This document shows positions 10,550-22,011 of a stretch of DNA of 64,000 nt, piece after piece (positions within the stretch are counted from its first letter, which is position 1; each line of letters begins with the position of its first letter). The notes below the pieces were generated by a model. That model saw nothing but the letters and a program-made list of their open reading frames with translations. It was not told the DNA's origin and did no database searches. This DNA is from Selaginella moellendorffii (lineage: Eukaryota; Streptophyta; Lycopodiopsida; Selaginellales; Selaginellaceae). The position numbers were made by a program, and so were the translations under genes. The stretch is taken from the NCBI RefSeq assembly GCF_000143415.4, contig NW_003314300.1, forward strand, positions 166,908 through 230,907. The letters are read 5' to 3'.

Positions 10550-13188
10550 ATGTGGGAGCGGTGGAGGCAGCAGTTCCGGAGGAAGAGGAAGAATCCGGAT
10601 CATCTGGATCCGGTGGGGATGAGCGTCCTGCCCACATTCTCCACCTCCGCCGCCACCGGCGCCGCCGCCAAGAAGAAGAAAGACTCCCGGAAGATCCGCC
10701 AGCGCCAACTCTTCCGCGTCTCCTCCGTGGCCGCCGGGATCCAATTCGGCTGGGCCTTGCAGCTCTCCCTCCTCACTCCATACGTCCAAGAGCTGGGAAT
10801 CCCTCACACATTCGCCAGTTACATATGGCTTTGCGGCCCCATTACCGGAATGCTCGTCCAGCCCATCGTCGGGTACTACAGCGATAACTGTAGGAGCCGA
10901 TGGGGGCGCCGCCGCCCCTTCCTCGTCGCTGGATGCGTTTGCGTGATCATCGCGGTGCTCATCATCGGCTTCTCGGCCGATCTGGGACACCTCTTTGGTG
11001 ATTCGATGGAGAGTACTACCAAGACGCGGGCCATTGTGATGTTCGTGCTGGGATTCTGGCTGCTCGACCTCGCGAACAACACTCTCCAGGGGCCGTGCCG
11101 AGCGCTCCTGGCCGATCTCACAGGTACTCTTGCTCAAAGTTTGTTTTTTTTCTTCCGGTTTTCTTCATCCTTTTAGGAGCTGCTTGGTTCGCCATCTTCT
11201 CTTAGTTCTTCTTCCTTCTCTGCTTTGGAGCTTTCATTTTTCTTTGGAGCTTTTCATCGTAGATCACTCCATGCTTGGCAGTTTTTTCTTTCCTTGATGA
11301 TTTAGCATACTTCTTCTACTTCTGACTTGGAGTTCGTCGATTTTAAGAGTGTTCGCCAGTTTTACAGAGCTGGAGGTGACGAGCAGAGCATGGGCTAGTC
11401 CAAGCGTCCGCATGTACCATATTTCTCCTTCCCCTCTTAGCTTAGAATTGCAAACTTTTCTCATTTTTTCTTTCACTGGTGTAGTTCCAGGGATAGAGAG
11501 ACGTCCTAGACTCTAGTTGGGGTTTCTTATTGTTTTTCTCTACAGTTCTTTCTTGCTAGATTGCCTTGTGTGTTGTTTTTGACATTCTTGGTTGTCCAAG
11601 ATGCCTTATCGCTGAACTTTTCCTTTGCAGGCCGCAGCCAGAGAAGAACGCGAAGAGCAAACGCTTTCTTCTCGCTCTTCATGGCCATTGGCAACATTCT
11701 GGGCTTTGCAACCGGTGCCTACGGCAACTGGGCCAAAGTTTTTCCTTTCGCTATCACGACAGCGTGTGACATGGCCTGCGCCAACTTGAAGTCCGCGTTC
11801 TTCCTCGACATCATAATGCTCATATTCACAACGCTGCTCAGCATCACGGCCGCTCCAGAGGTTCCACTCTCGGAGATCTTACGAGGCGGCGGCGTTGGTG
11901 CTGGTGGTGGTGGCAGCAGCCATGGCAGCAGCAAAAACGACGGCAGCAACAGCACCAGCACGCTGAAAAGGATCCTCAGCAACAGCTCCGAGCGCCGGGA
12001 CGTGGAAAACGCTCACGGCCGGCAAAACTTGAGCGACAGCACCGTCGAGAATGGCAAGCTCGTGGCCAAGCCGTGGAACAACCTCAGTGCCGACCATGGC
12101 AAAGAGCTCGAGACCATCCTCAGCAGCGAAGGCTTGTCCGAATCTCCACACGGTCCGGAGGTGTTGCCGACTTGCGAGACCGAGAACAAGGCCTTCTTCT
12201 GGGAGCTTTTCAGCACCATGAAGACGCTGCCCCGGCAAATGTGGTACATCCTGCTCGTCACGGCTCTCACTTGGGTGGCGTGGTTCCCATTCTTGCTCTA
12301 CGACACGGACTGGATGGGGCACGAGATCTACAGAGGACAGCCCGACTCGAGGCTCCAGGCCAGAACCGATTTGTACAACAAGGGAGTGAGGATGGGATCG
12401 TTCGGACTGATGCTCAACTCTGTGGTGCTGGGACTCACGTCACTCATGGTGGAGCCTTTGTGTCGACGAGTCGGGCCGAGCTACTTGTGGGGATTTGCGG
12501 ATGTGATCCTGGCGTTTTGCTTCGCCGGTATCGTCGGGATCACCAAGGTGGCCGGGAAAGGACGCAGTCCGCCATCAGCAGGTGTTTTGACAGTCGTTCT
12601 CCTCCTCTTTTCGATCCTTGGAATACCACTGGCAGTAAGTTTTTCGTTTCCTTTCTTGTGCTCTACTCTAGAAGAGAAGTTCTTCGCGATTCAAGCACTC
12701 AAGCATGGTTTTGCAGGTCACGTACAGCGTTCCGTATGCTCTGACTGCGAGCTACACGAGCTCCATCGGCGGTGGTCAAGGTAACTTTCCTCTTGTTTAT
12801 CACAGCGTTTAAGCTTTAGCATGGATTTTCTTCTCCAGGGCTCTCTATGGGAGTTTTAAATCTTGCCGTTGTCATCCCACAGGTAAGTTCGTCATAGCTT
12901 TAAGAAACTCTGGTACTTCTTGCGGATACTGATGGATCACCTCTCTGGAACTTACAGGTTATAATCTCGCTCGGAAGTGGGCCTTGGGACCAAGCATTTG
13001 GAGGAGGAAACATACCATCGTTTCTCGTTGCCTCGGGTGCCGCGCTGATTGGAGGAGTGTTGGCCATCACCAAGCTACCAAAGACTCACACCAAGCGTGA
13101 CCACAAGCCTCCACCGATCGAGGTCGAGTTTCCTACGCCAGGTATCCGGCGAACACGAAGCGCTCCAGTCTTTTCGAAGATGGCTTGA
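10550..13188 (+). CDS. sucrose/H+ symporter, second paralogue
   Basis: Five exons (10550-11123, 11631-12634, 12717-12780, 12839-12882, 12958-13188) give 638 aa. It has the same SUT hallmarks as the neighbour at 6.4-8.2 kb: [61 protein letters not shown] and [16 protein letters not shown]. All four introns sit at the same places and phases as in the paralogue, so the two arose by duplication. It differs by a basic N-terminal extension (about 60 residues with KKKKDSRK), a 507-nt first intron, and a central cytoplasmic loop of about 120 residues rich in Gly, Ser and Asn. Long central loops mark the SUT2/SUC3 type in seed plants, but placement needs a tree. An in-frame ATG at 10619 is an alternative start. 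Confidence 0.92.
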
Positions 13189-13812
13189 GCCTTCGTCGTT
13201 CGTTTTTCTCTCTTTTTTTTCTTGTTGCCTGGCTCATCGTCTATAACTTTGTGTATGATGACTATTTGCGCAAGTTTGTACTGCTGTGTAGCATATTGTG
13301 TATACAGAAGCGCTTTCTCCCGTTCCAGATTTTCGCAAGGAAATCTGCCTGTGTAGAGAAATCGCTATATAACAAAACCTTTACAATAAAACTGATGAGC
13401 AATTATTAATATTTATTGAAACCATCTATTTAGCATGAACCATTCCAGATAATATTCTCAAAACAACCGACCTGGCAGCCCGACGTGGCAGTAGGGCATG
13501 ACGTGGAGGAGTGTGAGGCTCTGCAAAAGTGGATGCTTGATCTCCTGGTGTTATGCCACATTGGAATCTCTAAGTTGTGATTACGCGTAGATAAATAGGA
13601 GCAACTTGTTAAGACTTATAGGATCAAGGGCGATGAGGTGTGAGAGAGGTCAAGGATTATCTTTCAAGCTTAGCAGGAAGGTTGTGGTTTATGGAGGTCA
13701 TTGCAGAACACCTGTTTACCGTCTGGTATGATGATGGCAACCATTAGCATTACCATCCTTTAAAAACCATAAGGGTTTCTAGTTTTTCTCCAACTTTTAC
13801 GTAGCAATAGCA
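13189..13812. other. intergenic spacer
   Basis: This spacer between the transporter stop and the SNF2 gene holds the transporter 3' UTR and the SNF2 promoter region. No further gene or repeat was seen. A TATA-like ATAAATA lies near 13590, too far from the ATG at 13813 to assign. Confidence 0.5.
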
Positions 13813-15576
13813 ATGAAGAAGAGGAAGGGGGAGTTTGTGGGCGAGGGGGAGAAGAAGCAAATACAAGGGGAGTCCTCCCAAAATGATTTGGAGCCTAGGT
13901 CAATGACAGTTGAGTTGATGAATCACCAAAAGCAAGCCCTAGCCTGGATGCTGGAGCAGGAGTCTAGCGACAGAAAAGGTGGCATCCTTGCTGACGACCA
14001 GGGCCTGGGCAAGACCCTCTCAGCCATCGCGCTCATCCTCGAGGCTAGCCCAAGGTCAATGGCCCAAGACCATGCAAGTCAAAAGAAAGTCAGGGGTGGT
14101 ACGCTCATCGTTTGCCCGGTAAGCGTGATCCGGCAGTGGGAGAGCGAGATCGCAACTAAGGTGGCGGCCACTGCACCACTCTCCACATTCGTCTACCATG
14201 ACAAACGCAAGGTGACGCCTGAGACGCTGGCATTGTACGACGTAGTGATCACCACGTACGGAGTACTGGCCAAGGAGCAGTGTAACAAGGTGAACAAGGT
14301 CTTTAATCGACGTCGTGCAGCTTGGATCGTGGAGAGGCAGTACCTTTCTGGACCCCTGGGCAATGTGGCGTGGCACAGGGTGGTGCTAGACGAAGCACAA
14401 TCCATCCGGAATGCCTACACCCAAGTCTCGCGCTCTTGCATGCATCTCTCCGCGACGTACAGATGGGCTCTCTCAGGAACGCCATTCCAGAACAACATCA
14501 AGGATCTCTATGCTTTTTTCTGCTTTCTCCGGGTCCAGCCCTATTGTCACAATCGTAAAGCTTTTGACGAGCAGTATGAAGTGTATGAGAAGAAGGGCTA
14601 CTCGCTGGAGCTCAAGGCGGCGCTGGAGAGCATTGTGCTTCGGCGGAACAAGAACTCGATCGTTGATGGCGAGCCAGTGCTGCGGCTGCCGCCCAGGCTG
14701 GTCAACCGGGTGGAGGTGGAGCTATCGAAGCTGGAGAGAGAACTCTATGAAGATCTTATGGAGGAGTACGAGGCAAGAATCAGCGAATACAGCAGCGAAG
14801 GGACGCTCCAGATGAACAAGTTTAACATGTTGAGCATGCTGCTGCGACTGAGGCAAATGTGTAACCATCCAGCGCTGCTCGACAGTGACCACCTCTTCCA
14901 AGTCGAAGACGATGATCTCATCATGGATGAAGATGGAAGTGAAGATGGAAGTGGGCACCAGCAGATGAGAGAGGCCTTGAGTAAGCTCCAGCTCGAGGCC
15001 CAGGAGAGGCAAGAAGAGTTTGATCGCAAAGTGCAAGAGATTGGCCAGTCGGCCAAGCTGAAAGCCGCGATGAGGGTGCTGGATATGACCCCTCATGGAG
15101 AGAAATCCCTCATCTTCTCACAGTGGACGTCTATGCTCGACCTGATTGAACCAGAGCTGGAGGAAGCCGGGATCCAGTTCTCCAGGATCGACGGGAGCAT
15201 GAGCACAAGAAAGCGAGTTGAGGCAATCAAGAGATTTAGCGAGGATCCAGAGGTAGCGGTAATGCTTATATCCCTTAGAGCTGGCGGGTGTGGGCTCAAC
15301 CTGGTGGCCGCGACTCGTGTGCTGCTAATGGACATGTGGTGGAACCCGACCACGGAGGACCAGGCCATTGACCGGACGCACCGCATTGGTCAAACTCGGC
15401 CGGTCCACGTGACCAGGTTTGTGGTCAAACAAACTGTGGAGGAGCGCATCTTACAGATTCAGGAGGAGAAGAAGAAGCTGGTGGAATTTGCATTTGGGGA
15501 GAAAAGCTGCAAGGATCACAGCCTCAGCATTGACGAGCTCACGTCGATATTTGTGCTGCAAAACCTTGAATCATAA
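13813..15576 (+). CDS. SNF2-family ATPase, CHR27/28 (FRG)-like, without RING
   Basis: This is an intronless 587-aa SNF2 ATPase. The Walker A motif is ADDQGLGKT (residues 60-68), a form typical of plant Rad5/16-like CHR27/28 proteins. The Walker B box is LDEAQS (about 192-197), followed by ALSGTPFQNNIKDLYAFF, LRLRQMCNHPALL, SLIFSQWTSMLDLIEPEL, ISLRAGGCGLNL and motif VI DQAIDRTHRIGQTRPV (about 516-531). Both RecA lobes are complete, so it could be active in ATP-driven DNA translocation or chromatin remodelling. Rad5/16-like members normally carry a C3HC4 RING finger between the lobes. Here the place is filled by an acidic, charged helix (residues about 370-415) with no Cys/His pattern. The N-terminus is also short. 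Lack of introns beside intron-rich neighbours suggests retroposition. Confidence 0.88.
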   Translation: MKKRKGEFVGEGEKKQIQGESSQNDLEPRSMTVELMNHQKQALAWMLEQESSDRKGGILADDQGLGKTLSAIALILEASPRSMAQDHASQKKVRGGTLIVCPVSVIRQWESEIATKVAATAPLSTFVYHDKRKVTPETLALYDVVITTYGVLAKEQCNKVNKVFNRRRAAWIVERQYLSGPLGNVAWHRVVLDEAQSIRNAYTQVSRSCMHLSATYRWALSGTPFQNNIKDLYAFFCFLRVQPYCHNRKAFDEQYEVYEKKGYSLELKAALESIVLRRNKNSIVDGEPVLRLPPRLVNRVEVELSKLERELYEDLMEEYEARISEYSSEGTLQMNKFNMLSMLLRLRQMCNHPALLDSDHLFQVEDDDLIMDEDGSEDGSGHQQMREALSKLQLEAQERQEEFDRKVQEIGQSAKLKAAMRVLDMTPHGEKSLIFSQWTSMLDLIEPELEEAGIQFSRIDGSMSTRKRVEAIKRFSEDPEVAVMLISLRAGGCGLNLVAATRVLLMDMWWNPTTEDQAIDRTHRIGQTRPVHVTRFVVKQTVEERILQIQEEKKKLVEFAFGEKSCKDHSLSIDELTSIFVLQNLES

Positions 15577-16707
15577 ATAGAGTATCGGTCTTTCGTTTTC
15601 TTAAACCATGCAATTCTGTGAATCAATATAAGAGAATGCAACAATATCGATCCAGGACCAGTGACCACTTTACAGGAGAACAGCTCATGGTCCACTATTG
15701 CGCTGCTTGACAGAGGCCGAGGTTCCAAAAGCTCTCAAATATGCCCCACTGCAACCAGTTCTTCAATGAAGGTGATGTGGAGCTTCAAGAAAGCTCTTTT
15801 CGGTCAATTTCCTAGCTAGTGCGATACTTCCTCAGATTCCTGAAAGGATCAAGCAAGGAACACCAAAATAAAACCAGATTCTCAAGCAGAACCTAGCTCG
15901 CCTGAAATTGTGAATCGCATGATTAAATGAGAAGTCACAAGGGACTAACAGCAGTGAAATATCAGTTTTATTTGGAAATACTAAGGATAACAATCTCAGT
16001 CATAAAAATTAAGGCTCTTGAAGCATTGCGACAAGAGAGCAGCAGCAGCAACGGCAATCACGTTCGCTGGTCGTAGGAAGCCCCACCAGAGATTTATACT
16101 ATGCCACCAAGGCCCTTCTAAAGAGTGCATGAGAACATCTTGTTAAAATCTTCCTTAACTTTGATTTTTGAATTGAGAGAGCCCTTTAGAAAATGCATGT
16201 GGCGAGGTTCCTGAGTAGAACTTCGTAACTTAAGAGCATTTCATGCAATGCAAAAAATGCATGTTGCGATGTCGTGGCGCGTTCTTAAGTAGAACTTCGT
16301 CGCTTGTAATCCGATAATCTTGGAGCCCGGAATTCTTTTCAGATCCTGCCAGCCATCTTTTCAGTTCGAGACTGATCCACGCTTGCGGGACTCTTGTCAC
16401 CGAGTTCTTCTCTTCATGTAGTTGAATGGAGGCTGCTCGTGCACAATGATGGAGGCAGTGTGGGTGGCGAGGATAAACTGAATGGTTCACTTCCGGACTT
16501 CCACTGGGAGGAGTCTGGATGCCTTAAGAAGCTTTTTCCCTGAAGGAGCGAGCTGTTCAACTGGCGACGGACTAGCTGACAGGGTGTTGTGATGACTTTG
16601 GCCTGATAGTGTTCCTTCCTGACATCCCATTGATATATGCCATGTTGTTGAAGAGGCTGTAGTAAACCTGGCTTGCGGCTGCTTCGTATGTCCAGGTCTG
16701 CCGATGG
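15577..16707. other. intergenic region before the left duplication arm
   Basis: No supportable gene was found. It holds the SNF2 3' flank and, at about 16190-16305, two imperfect copies of a block (AAAATGCATGTGGCGAGG… and AAAATGCATGTTGCGATG…), each ending with GAGTAGAACTTCGT or AAGTAGAACTTCGT. Sequence from about 16310 to 16700 is not matched next to the right arm, so the duplication ends near 16708. Confidence 0.5.
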
Positions 16708-17110
16708 TGAAATTCTGTGCGTATCTCCGCATAAAAACTTACTCTTGTTCTGTAAGAAATAACTATAGCATCGATAACTATTTGATTTCTACTAGATATA
16801 AATGCTTGCCACACATTATACAAAGGGAAGCCAATTGGTATAGACAGATCAGCCACACAAATCCCACCCATAAAAAGTGGGGTAATGGTGTGAAATGAGA
16901 TTCTGACTAAGTTTTGATTTAAAGTAACTATTCCATCATCAATATAAGTAGAATAAATATAAGTTATCAATTGAATTTATTCATTAAACTCAATAAAGAT
17001 ATGGCATTTAATCTTGCAACAAAAATGGTTACAGGCTGAGGGGGATATGTATGTGGTGGTGGTGGTGGCGGCTGACTAAGTATAGGTAAAATCAAAGCTA
17101 ATATTTCAAA
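16708..17110 (-). pseudogene. truncated copy of the B-lectin-like gene
   Basis: On the minus strand the frame reads YIYSTYIDDGIVTLNQNLVR, then PLFMGGICVADLSIPIGFP and ISYRTRVSFYAEIRTEF. This matches the N-terminal domain of the intact gene at 61088-62068, with substitutions and an internal gap (the intact copy has GIFGIGSNSIVV at this place). Similarity stops right after AEIRTEF, where the duplication arm ends, so the entire lectin domain is absent. The upstream signal region is frame-broken. It is a dead copy. Confidence 0.85.
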
Positions 17111-17299
17111 GATGAAACAAATATATAAATATATAAAGAAATGACAAAGAGTTTATAGGCTGGACATATATGAGATTTGTCAAATCCAAGACTAAGTCTA
17201 AGACGAGTCTAAAACTAAATTTGAAATTGAGTCCAAGTCACAATTATACAGGTTATAAGGTGAAACCATTTATCAATTTCGTACACCTAAGCATAAACC

Positions 17300-17910
17300 C
17301 TAATCCTGGCTTTCAAGAATGTGTTATTTCAGAAGAGAGTTTCTGATGGAGATGGGGAAGCCAGCTGAACATGTTGTCGGTAATATTGCCCTTTCTTTTG
17401 CTATTCAGATTTACTATAGAAGTCTCGATTTTTGCAAATTGGCAGGATGTATCATTGTGATCCCGAAGAGGCAAGGCCTCCTTCCTCAAAAACGCAATCT
17501 GAGGCCCTATTTGCTGGTCAGCCAAACATCAGTCAGCTACGAGAAAATGCTAGAAGGGTTGCTAGTGACTATTCACTTCGACAATTACAATATTGAGCCA
17601 CTTCACGAACTTCATCATCTGCCATGTAGTTTTTCAATCAGATTGTCCGTGTTTTCTAACTTCCATGTTTTGATTCTTGGCAATAGTCAACTTTTTCGGA
17701 AACAAGTCTGCAGACCGAGTCCCTTTAGACTCGTAGTGTACCGACAGACACATGTTTCTCATTGAGGAAGCTCTGGTCAGAGCAGAGGTGGTGGCTGATG
17801 CTGGTGGCCTTCCTGAATTCGGTGTCGATGGTCTATTGCCTCTATTCAGATTTGAGTTTCCCCACGCACGTCAGCTGTATGAACGCCAGGGTAAGCTCAA
17901 GCCCAGTTAA
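17300..17910 (+). pseudogene. unidentified exon relics, left copy
   Basis: Fragments with coding character but no continuous frame are shared with the right arm. One frame reads YHCDPEEARPP and then NISQLRENARRVASDYSLRQ; further on another reads AEVVADAGGLPEFGVDGLLP followed by FEFPHARQLYERQGK and a GT-like donor. The blocks look like exons of one larger gene that now has stops between them. I do not recognise the family. The following sequence to about 18200 is non-coding. Confidence 0.45.
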
Positions 17911-18413
17911 GTATATGCCTTATTGTATCTAATATTTATTTTGCAAAATGGTATAGTTTTACCTTTCAATCAGTTCCATGAGACCCACCCAGGGGAAGAA
18001 ACCAAGATCATAGGTCGAGAATCGATATCAATCCTTTTAATTCGTAATGGCCAAATAATACCATGAAATGTGACCATCATGGTCAACTGAAAAACGATCC
18101 AGGCAACGGGAGTATGTGTAAATTGCGTCCACTAGTCGAATGTTTCGGAGCTATTTGATCTTGAAGACGGTTGAGTTGTAACAGCAGCCCCGGTTTCACA
18201 AGTTACTACTTTTTTCTGGGCCAGCAAAAGAGTAAGAAAGAAGGGAAAACCTGACTGAGTAAATTCAACAGACCTTGCTCTGTGGAAGAGACAAAATGGG
18301 TTGTGTGGATCTCACGATCAACCACCAGAGTGAACTCGCAGCTTGGATAATATCCCACCAGTTTGAGGCCGGGGCTTCGAACAGAGGCGAAGCTATTGAG
18401 CCGCAATCGAGCA

Positions 18414-18770
18414 CGAGATCCCGTCTTCCTAACCCCCAAATCCGGGAAGGTAGCTTCTTGCTAGCATCGAGAATGCAAATTCAAAATTTACTAATGGTTC
18501 AAGTCAATGGTATGAAATTTTATTATCGGAACCCGGTTGCTGAGATGATGGCTATCAGGTAAGTGTAGAGGTAAACCGGTGTAGAAGACCCGGGTTCGAT
18601 GCCGAAGGGTCCAATCAACAAGGACTTTTAGGGAAAACTCTTGCTCTTTAAGTAGCCTTTTTTCTGATTCGCTAGCTCACTAAAGCAACTTAGACCAGTC
18701 AGTTAGCACCTCGGTTTCTCAAAGCATACGTTTCGGGTTCGATTCTGATCGATATTACAAAAGAATAAAT
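18414..18770 (+). repeat. 370-bp repeat with two tRNA-like B-box motifs, copy L1
   Basis: This is one of four copies in the window (L1 here, L2 at 22.0 kb, and reverse-oriented copies at 54.9 and 58.8 kb). The best conserved part begins ACCCGGTTGC, passes through CCCGGGTTCGATGCCGAAG and ends TTTCGGGTTCGATTCT. GGTTCGANNCC is the internal promoter B box of tRNA genes and tRNA-derived SINEs. The presence of two such boxes could mean a dimeric SINE, but no A box or poly(A) end was proven. Confidence 0.6.
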
Positions 18771-18842
18771 TTGCAGCTAATTTTGGTTGGAGACTTCTGT
18801 GTCGCTGAAAATTTGTGGGCCTCGTATTCCTGAAACAATATC

Positions 18843-19871
18843 GTGTATCAAGTATTCGTGGCGTGGATGGCTATGCCGACGACGGTGCTCAACAATCATC
18901 CTCCGTTACTGCTCCCCTCATTGCTTGAAGCTCTCAAGAGAACCGGCGAGGAGCGTGTCGCTGCGTTTCACTTCCCAGGCCACGGCCTCAGCGCCTCTTC
19001 GATTTCCAAGCTTCTCGGAGCTCAACTCTTCCAGTTTGATCTCCCGGAGCTGCCAGGCAGCGAGGAGACGTTTCAATCCTCCCCACGTTTCGGCATTCCC
19101 AGCCATGGTTCTTGCTGGAGCAATGCCTCACTATGCTCTTCCTTGTTACGAGAGGCTGCAAGATTGTAAAGCACGAGAGAGTTAGCAAGTGCCTTAGAAC
19201 CTTGCAAAGCTCCAGTCCGAGTTACCTTCTCTTGGCCTCTCTCGATGCCGCAAGGGACCAGATGGTGCAGCAAGCGACGACCATCCAGCGTTTGATACAG
19301 CTCTGGAGCTGGCTTGCACAGCTCGACGACGCCTGAAAGAAATCCCACAAGTTTTAGTCCTTGATAGAAAAATGTGAGCTCGGCAGCCAAAGCTGATACC
19401 ATTTTTGATGAGCTTAGGATCACCATTGGTTTGTGGGAGCTCGGAGTCACAGGAACCCTTGCTGATGGCTTTCTGTGCGATAAATGCAAGGTGGTGTCCG
19501 AGCTTCCTCTTCTGAACTCCATAACTTTTGCTATGGGAGGCGGCACTAGCAGCAGCGACATTGAGAAACTTATCAAAGGCTTTCAAGACCTTTCGAGTTC
19601 TTCCAGATTGACAATAGGTTCTTATTCCAGATCCCGAGTGCCTGATTGTAACAAAAACGGATGGAAAGCATTAGTTAGTCCAAGCTATGCATTCTTTGCA
19701 GAAACTTACTGCTGCAAAGCTGATGAAGCAGTGGGTCTAGCGACTGCTGAGCTCGTGTGCCCGTATCCACCTGGTATTTCTGTGCTCTTTCCTGGAGAGC
19801 TCGTCTCACAGGAGGCCCTTGGCTATTTGAAGCAAGCCCATGCTTCAGGAATTACCATCAGTGGAGCATAA
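18843..19871 (+). pseudogene. Orn/Lys/Arg decarboxylase-like pseudogene, left copy
   Basis: Pieces of a group III PLP decarboxylase (Orn/Lys/Arg decarboxylase major-domain family) are present in several frames. The N-terminus reads PPLLLPSLLEALKRTGEERV and AAFHFPGHG, with FDLPELPG. The middle keeps SSSPSYLLLASLDAARDQM. The C-terminal domain reads GWKALVSPSYAFFAE and ELVCPYPPGISVLFPGE, ending SGITISGA with a stop at 19869-19871. Missing are the block around the first glycine-rich turn (kept in the right copy) and the block between MPHYALPCYERLQD and SKCLRTLQS that holds the PLP-binding Asp and Lys in this family. Frameshifts and stops interrupt it. It cannot encode an active enzyme. Confidence 0.8.
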
Positions 19872-19984
19872 GGTCCAACTCTTTCCACACTTTCTTGAAG
19901 TGACATCACAAAGATCCAGCTGCAAAGAAAGCAACAAGACTTAGATAAATGCAAAGTCATAGAAACTTAATTACATACCGATCA

Positions 19985-21590
19985 CTTCAAGGTTGTCATA
20001 GTTTTCATTGTTTGAGCCTGAGTATATGTTTGCCATGAGAGCATAAGCTGTACCACCTTCATCGTCAACCTTTGATAGAGCATCAAAGGCTGCCTGTGGA
20101 AGAGGTGTGCTCCAGGATATGGATGGCTTTGCTTGGGGCTTGTTTCAATGCGATGATTGGAAAGGCAGGCTTTCCACCACCGCAAGTGCATCCTCCAGCC
20201 GATTAGCACGTCGAAGTAGATCAGCCATGGAGATTACATGCTCCACACTCGGACTAAGTCCATAGTCCAAGCACATCGCGTGAAAGTATTCCATCCCCTT
20301 GTCGACCAAACACCGCATCACTGTCCCCTTGACGGCTGTATCCTGCGATCAGTGCACTCCAAGACACTGCGTCCTTGTCTCCATCGAACACTCGGCAAGA
20401 TTCCACGATGTCACCACACTTACCATAGAAACTTATGAGCGAGTTTGCCACCACCGGAGCCCCCCAGCTTCTTCGATCAGACGATGGATTGTCTGTCCAG
20501 CCTGTAGTGCTCCAAGGCCCCCACAGGCCTTAAGTACCGATGCAAAAGCCTGCCGAGTCCGGTTTCAGTCCTTGGAGTCTTCCAGCCAATGCCTTCTCCA
20601 GCAACGCCACTTTCAAGAGTCTTCCATCCACAAGCCGAGCCTCTTCCTTCTCGGCCATATCCAAGCACGCCTGGAGAAAGGCCGCCAAAGTTCTCGAGCT
20701 GACGACCACGTCTAACGCTTGCATGGCCGTGAATAACTCGAGAGCCCGCTCGGCCTCGCCACCTTTTGCATATCCCATGATCATAACATTCCATGAGACC
20801 GAATTCCCCGCTCTATCATCCCATCGAAAACTCTCCAGCAATCCAGCAATCTCCCCCACTTTGCATACATATCCATCATACTGTTGGAGACAAAAACGCT
20901 GGACGAAATCCCCCTGTTCTTGCAAACTTCGAGTAAATCTCTCCGTCCCTGTCCAGCCATCCCAGATTCGTGCAAGCGTCGAGCACGGCCACCAGAGTCC
21001 GGCATTTGCCTCCGCTCCATCTTCCAAAAGCATAAGCTCAAAGAGCTCCAAGGCTAGCTCGTCTTCCCCTCCTTGCGATCAAGCGTTGATCATGGCACTC
21101 CACACAACCACGTCCTTTGTTCCCAACTTGGCAGCCTGGAAAATCTCTAGAGCTTCTCTCACGCTGCCACACTTTCCATAGAAATCCACCAGGGCGCTGG
21201 CCACGAACCTGTCCACCAAGAATCCACCAAGCTGGGAATGAAGAGCCATGCCTCTCTTGAGGCTCTTGAGCTTGATGATCCTCCCCTGTAAATCTCTCAC
21301 CCCTTTTTCTCTAGCGGCCAGCGAAGAACAGGCCTGGAGAGCCGTGACGAAGATCCGGCCGTTTGGATCCAACCAGCCGCGCAAAGAACTGGAGCGCGAG
21401 ACCCGGCTGGCCGCACCGCGCGTAGCCGCCGATGACGCAGTTCCACGACGCCGCGGTGCGCCGATCCATGGAATCGAAAATGCGGCGTGCCTCGTCCATC
21501 CTGCCCCGTTTCGCGTCCATGAATGACTGCGTTGATCAAGTCGATGTTCTTACTGGAGAGGAGATCGCGCGACATTATCATCTGATTTTA
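19985..21590 (-). pseudogene. PPR pseudogene, left copy
   Basis: Minus-strand fragments carry PPR motifs: RRIFDSMDRRTAASWNCVIG, LVDFYGKCGSVREALEIFQA, KDVVVWSAMINA followed at once by an in-frame TGA, then NSVSWNVMIMGYAKGG and NSLISFYGKCGDIVESCRVF. The frame breaks repeatedly. An 11-nt loss after FFARL puts the following LDPNGRIFV out of frame. The reading order matches the right-arm relic at 55.9-57.4 kb, but the lesions differ. This was a P- or PLS-class PPR gene encoding an organellar RNA-binding protein. Confidence 0.8.
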
Positions 21591-22011
21591 CGGTTCTTGA
21601 GGATAATGCAAAACTGTGTTTGCTCCATGCAAACTCGAGAGAGAGTATCTTGTGAGATTTGATCAGGCCTCCCAAAACTTGGCCGGTTCTTCGGTATAGA
21701 CAGTCCGGTCCTGGATCTGCCAATCTACGATCCTTGCCTGGGTACATTTACAGACGACCATAGCGACGGGAATGAGCTACCAGTTGTTCTCCTCCCTGCA
21801 TCTTTCATAGAAACAGCGAGTGAGCGAGTGAGTGAGAAAATCTAGAACAAAACTCTCCTGTCAATTTTCCTTCCTTGGCCGAGTGGGGTTTCTTCTCCAT
21901 CTTCTACCGAGTGAACTCCCCACACCCAGAGCGCCACTATCGTCCTTGGATCCCACCATGCGGAGGTCGTCAAGTATTTTGGAAGAGGAGCGTCGCCCCG
22001 ATCCACCCAGA

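Noticed and set aside
10367-11137. 256-codon minus-strand frame at the start of the second sucrose transporter
   Set aside because: It is antisense to TM-coding sequence, low complexity and without motifs.
16021-16070. CRISPR-like or short-repeat array
   Set aside because: Only a few AGC trinucleotides are present; no spaced repeats, and the DNA is eukaryotic nuclear.
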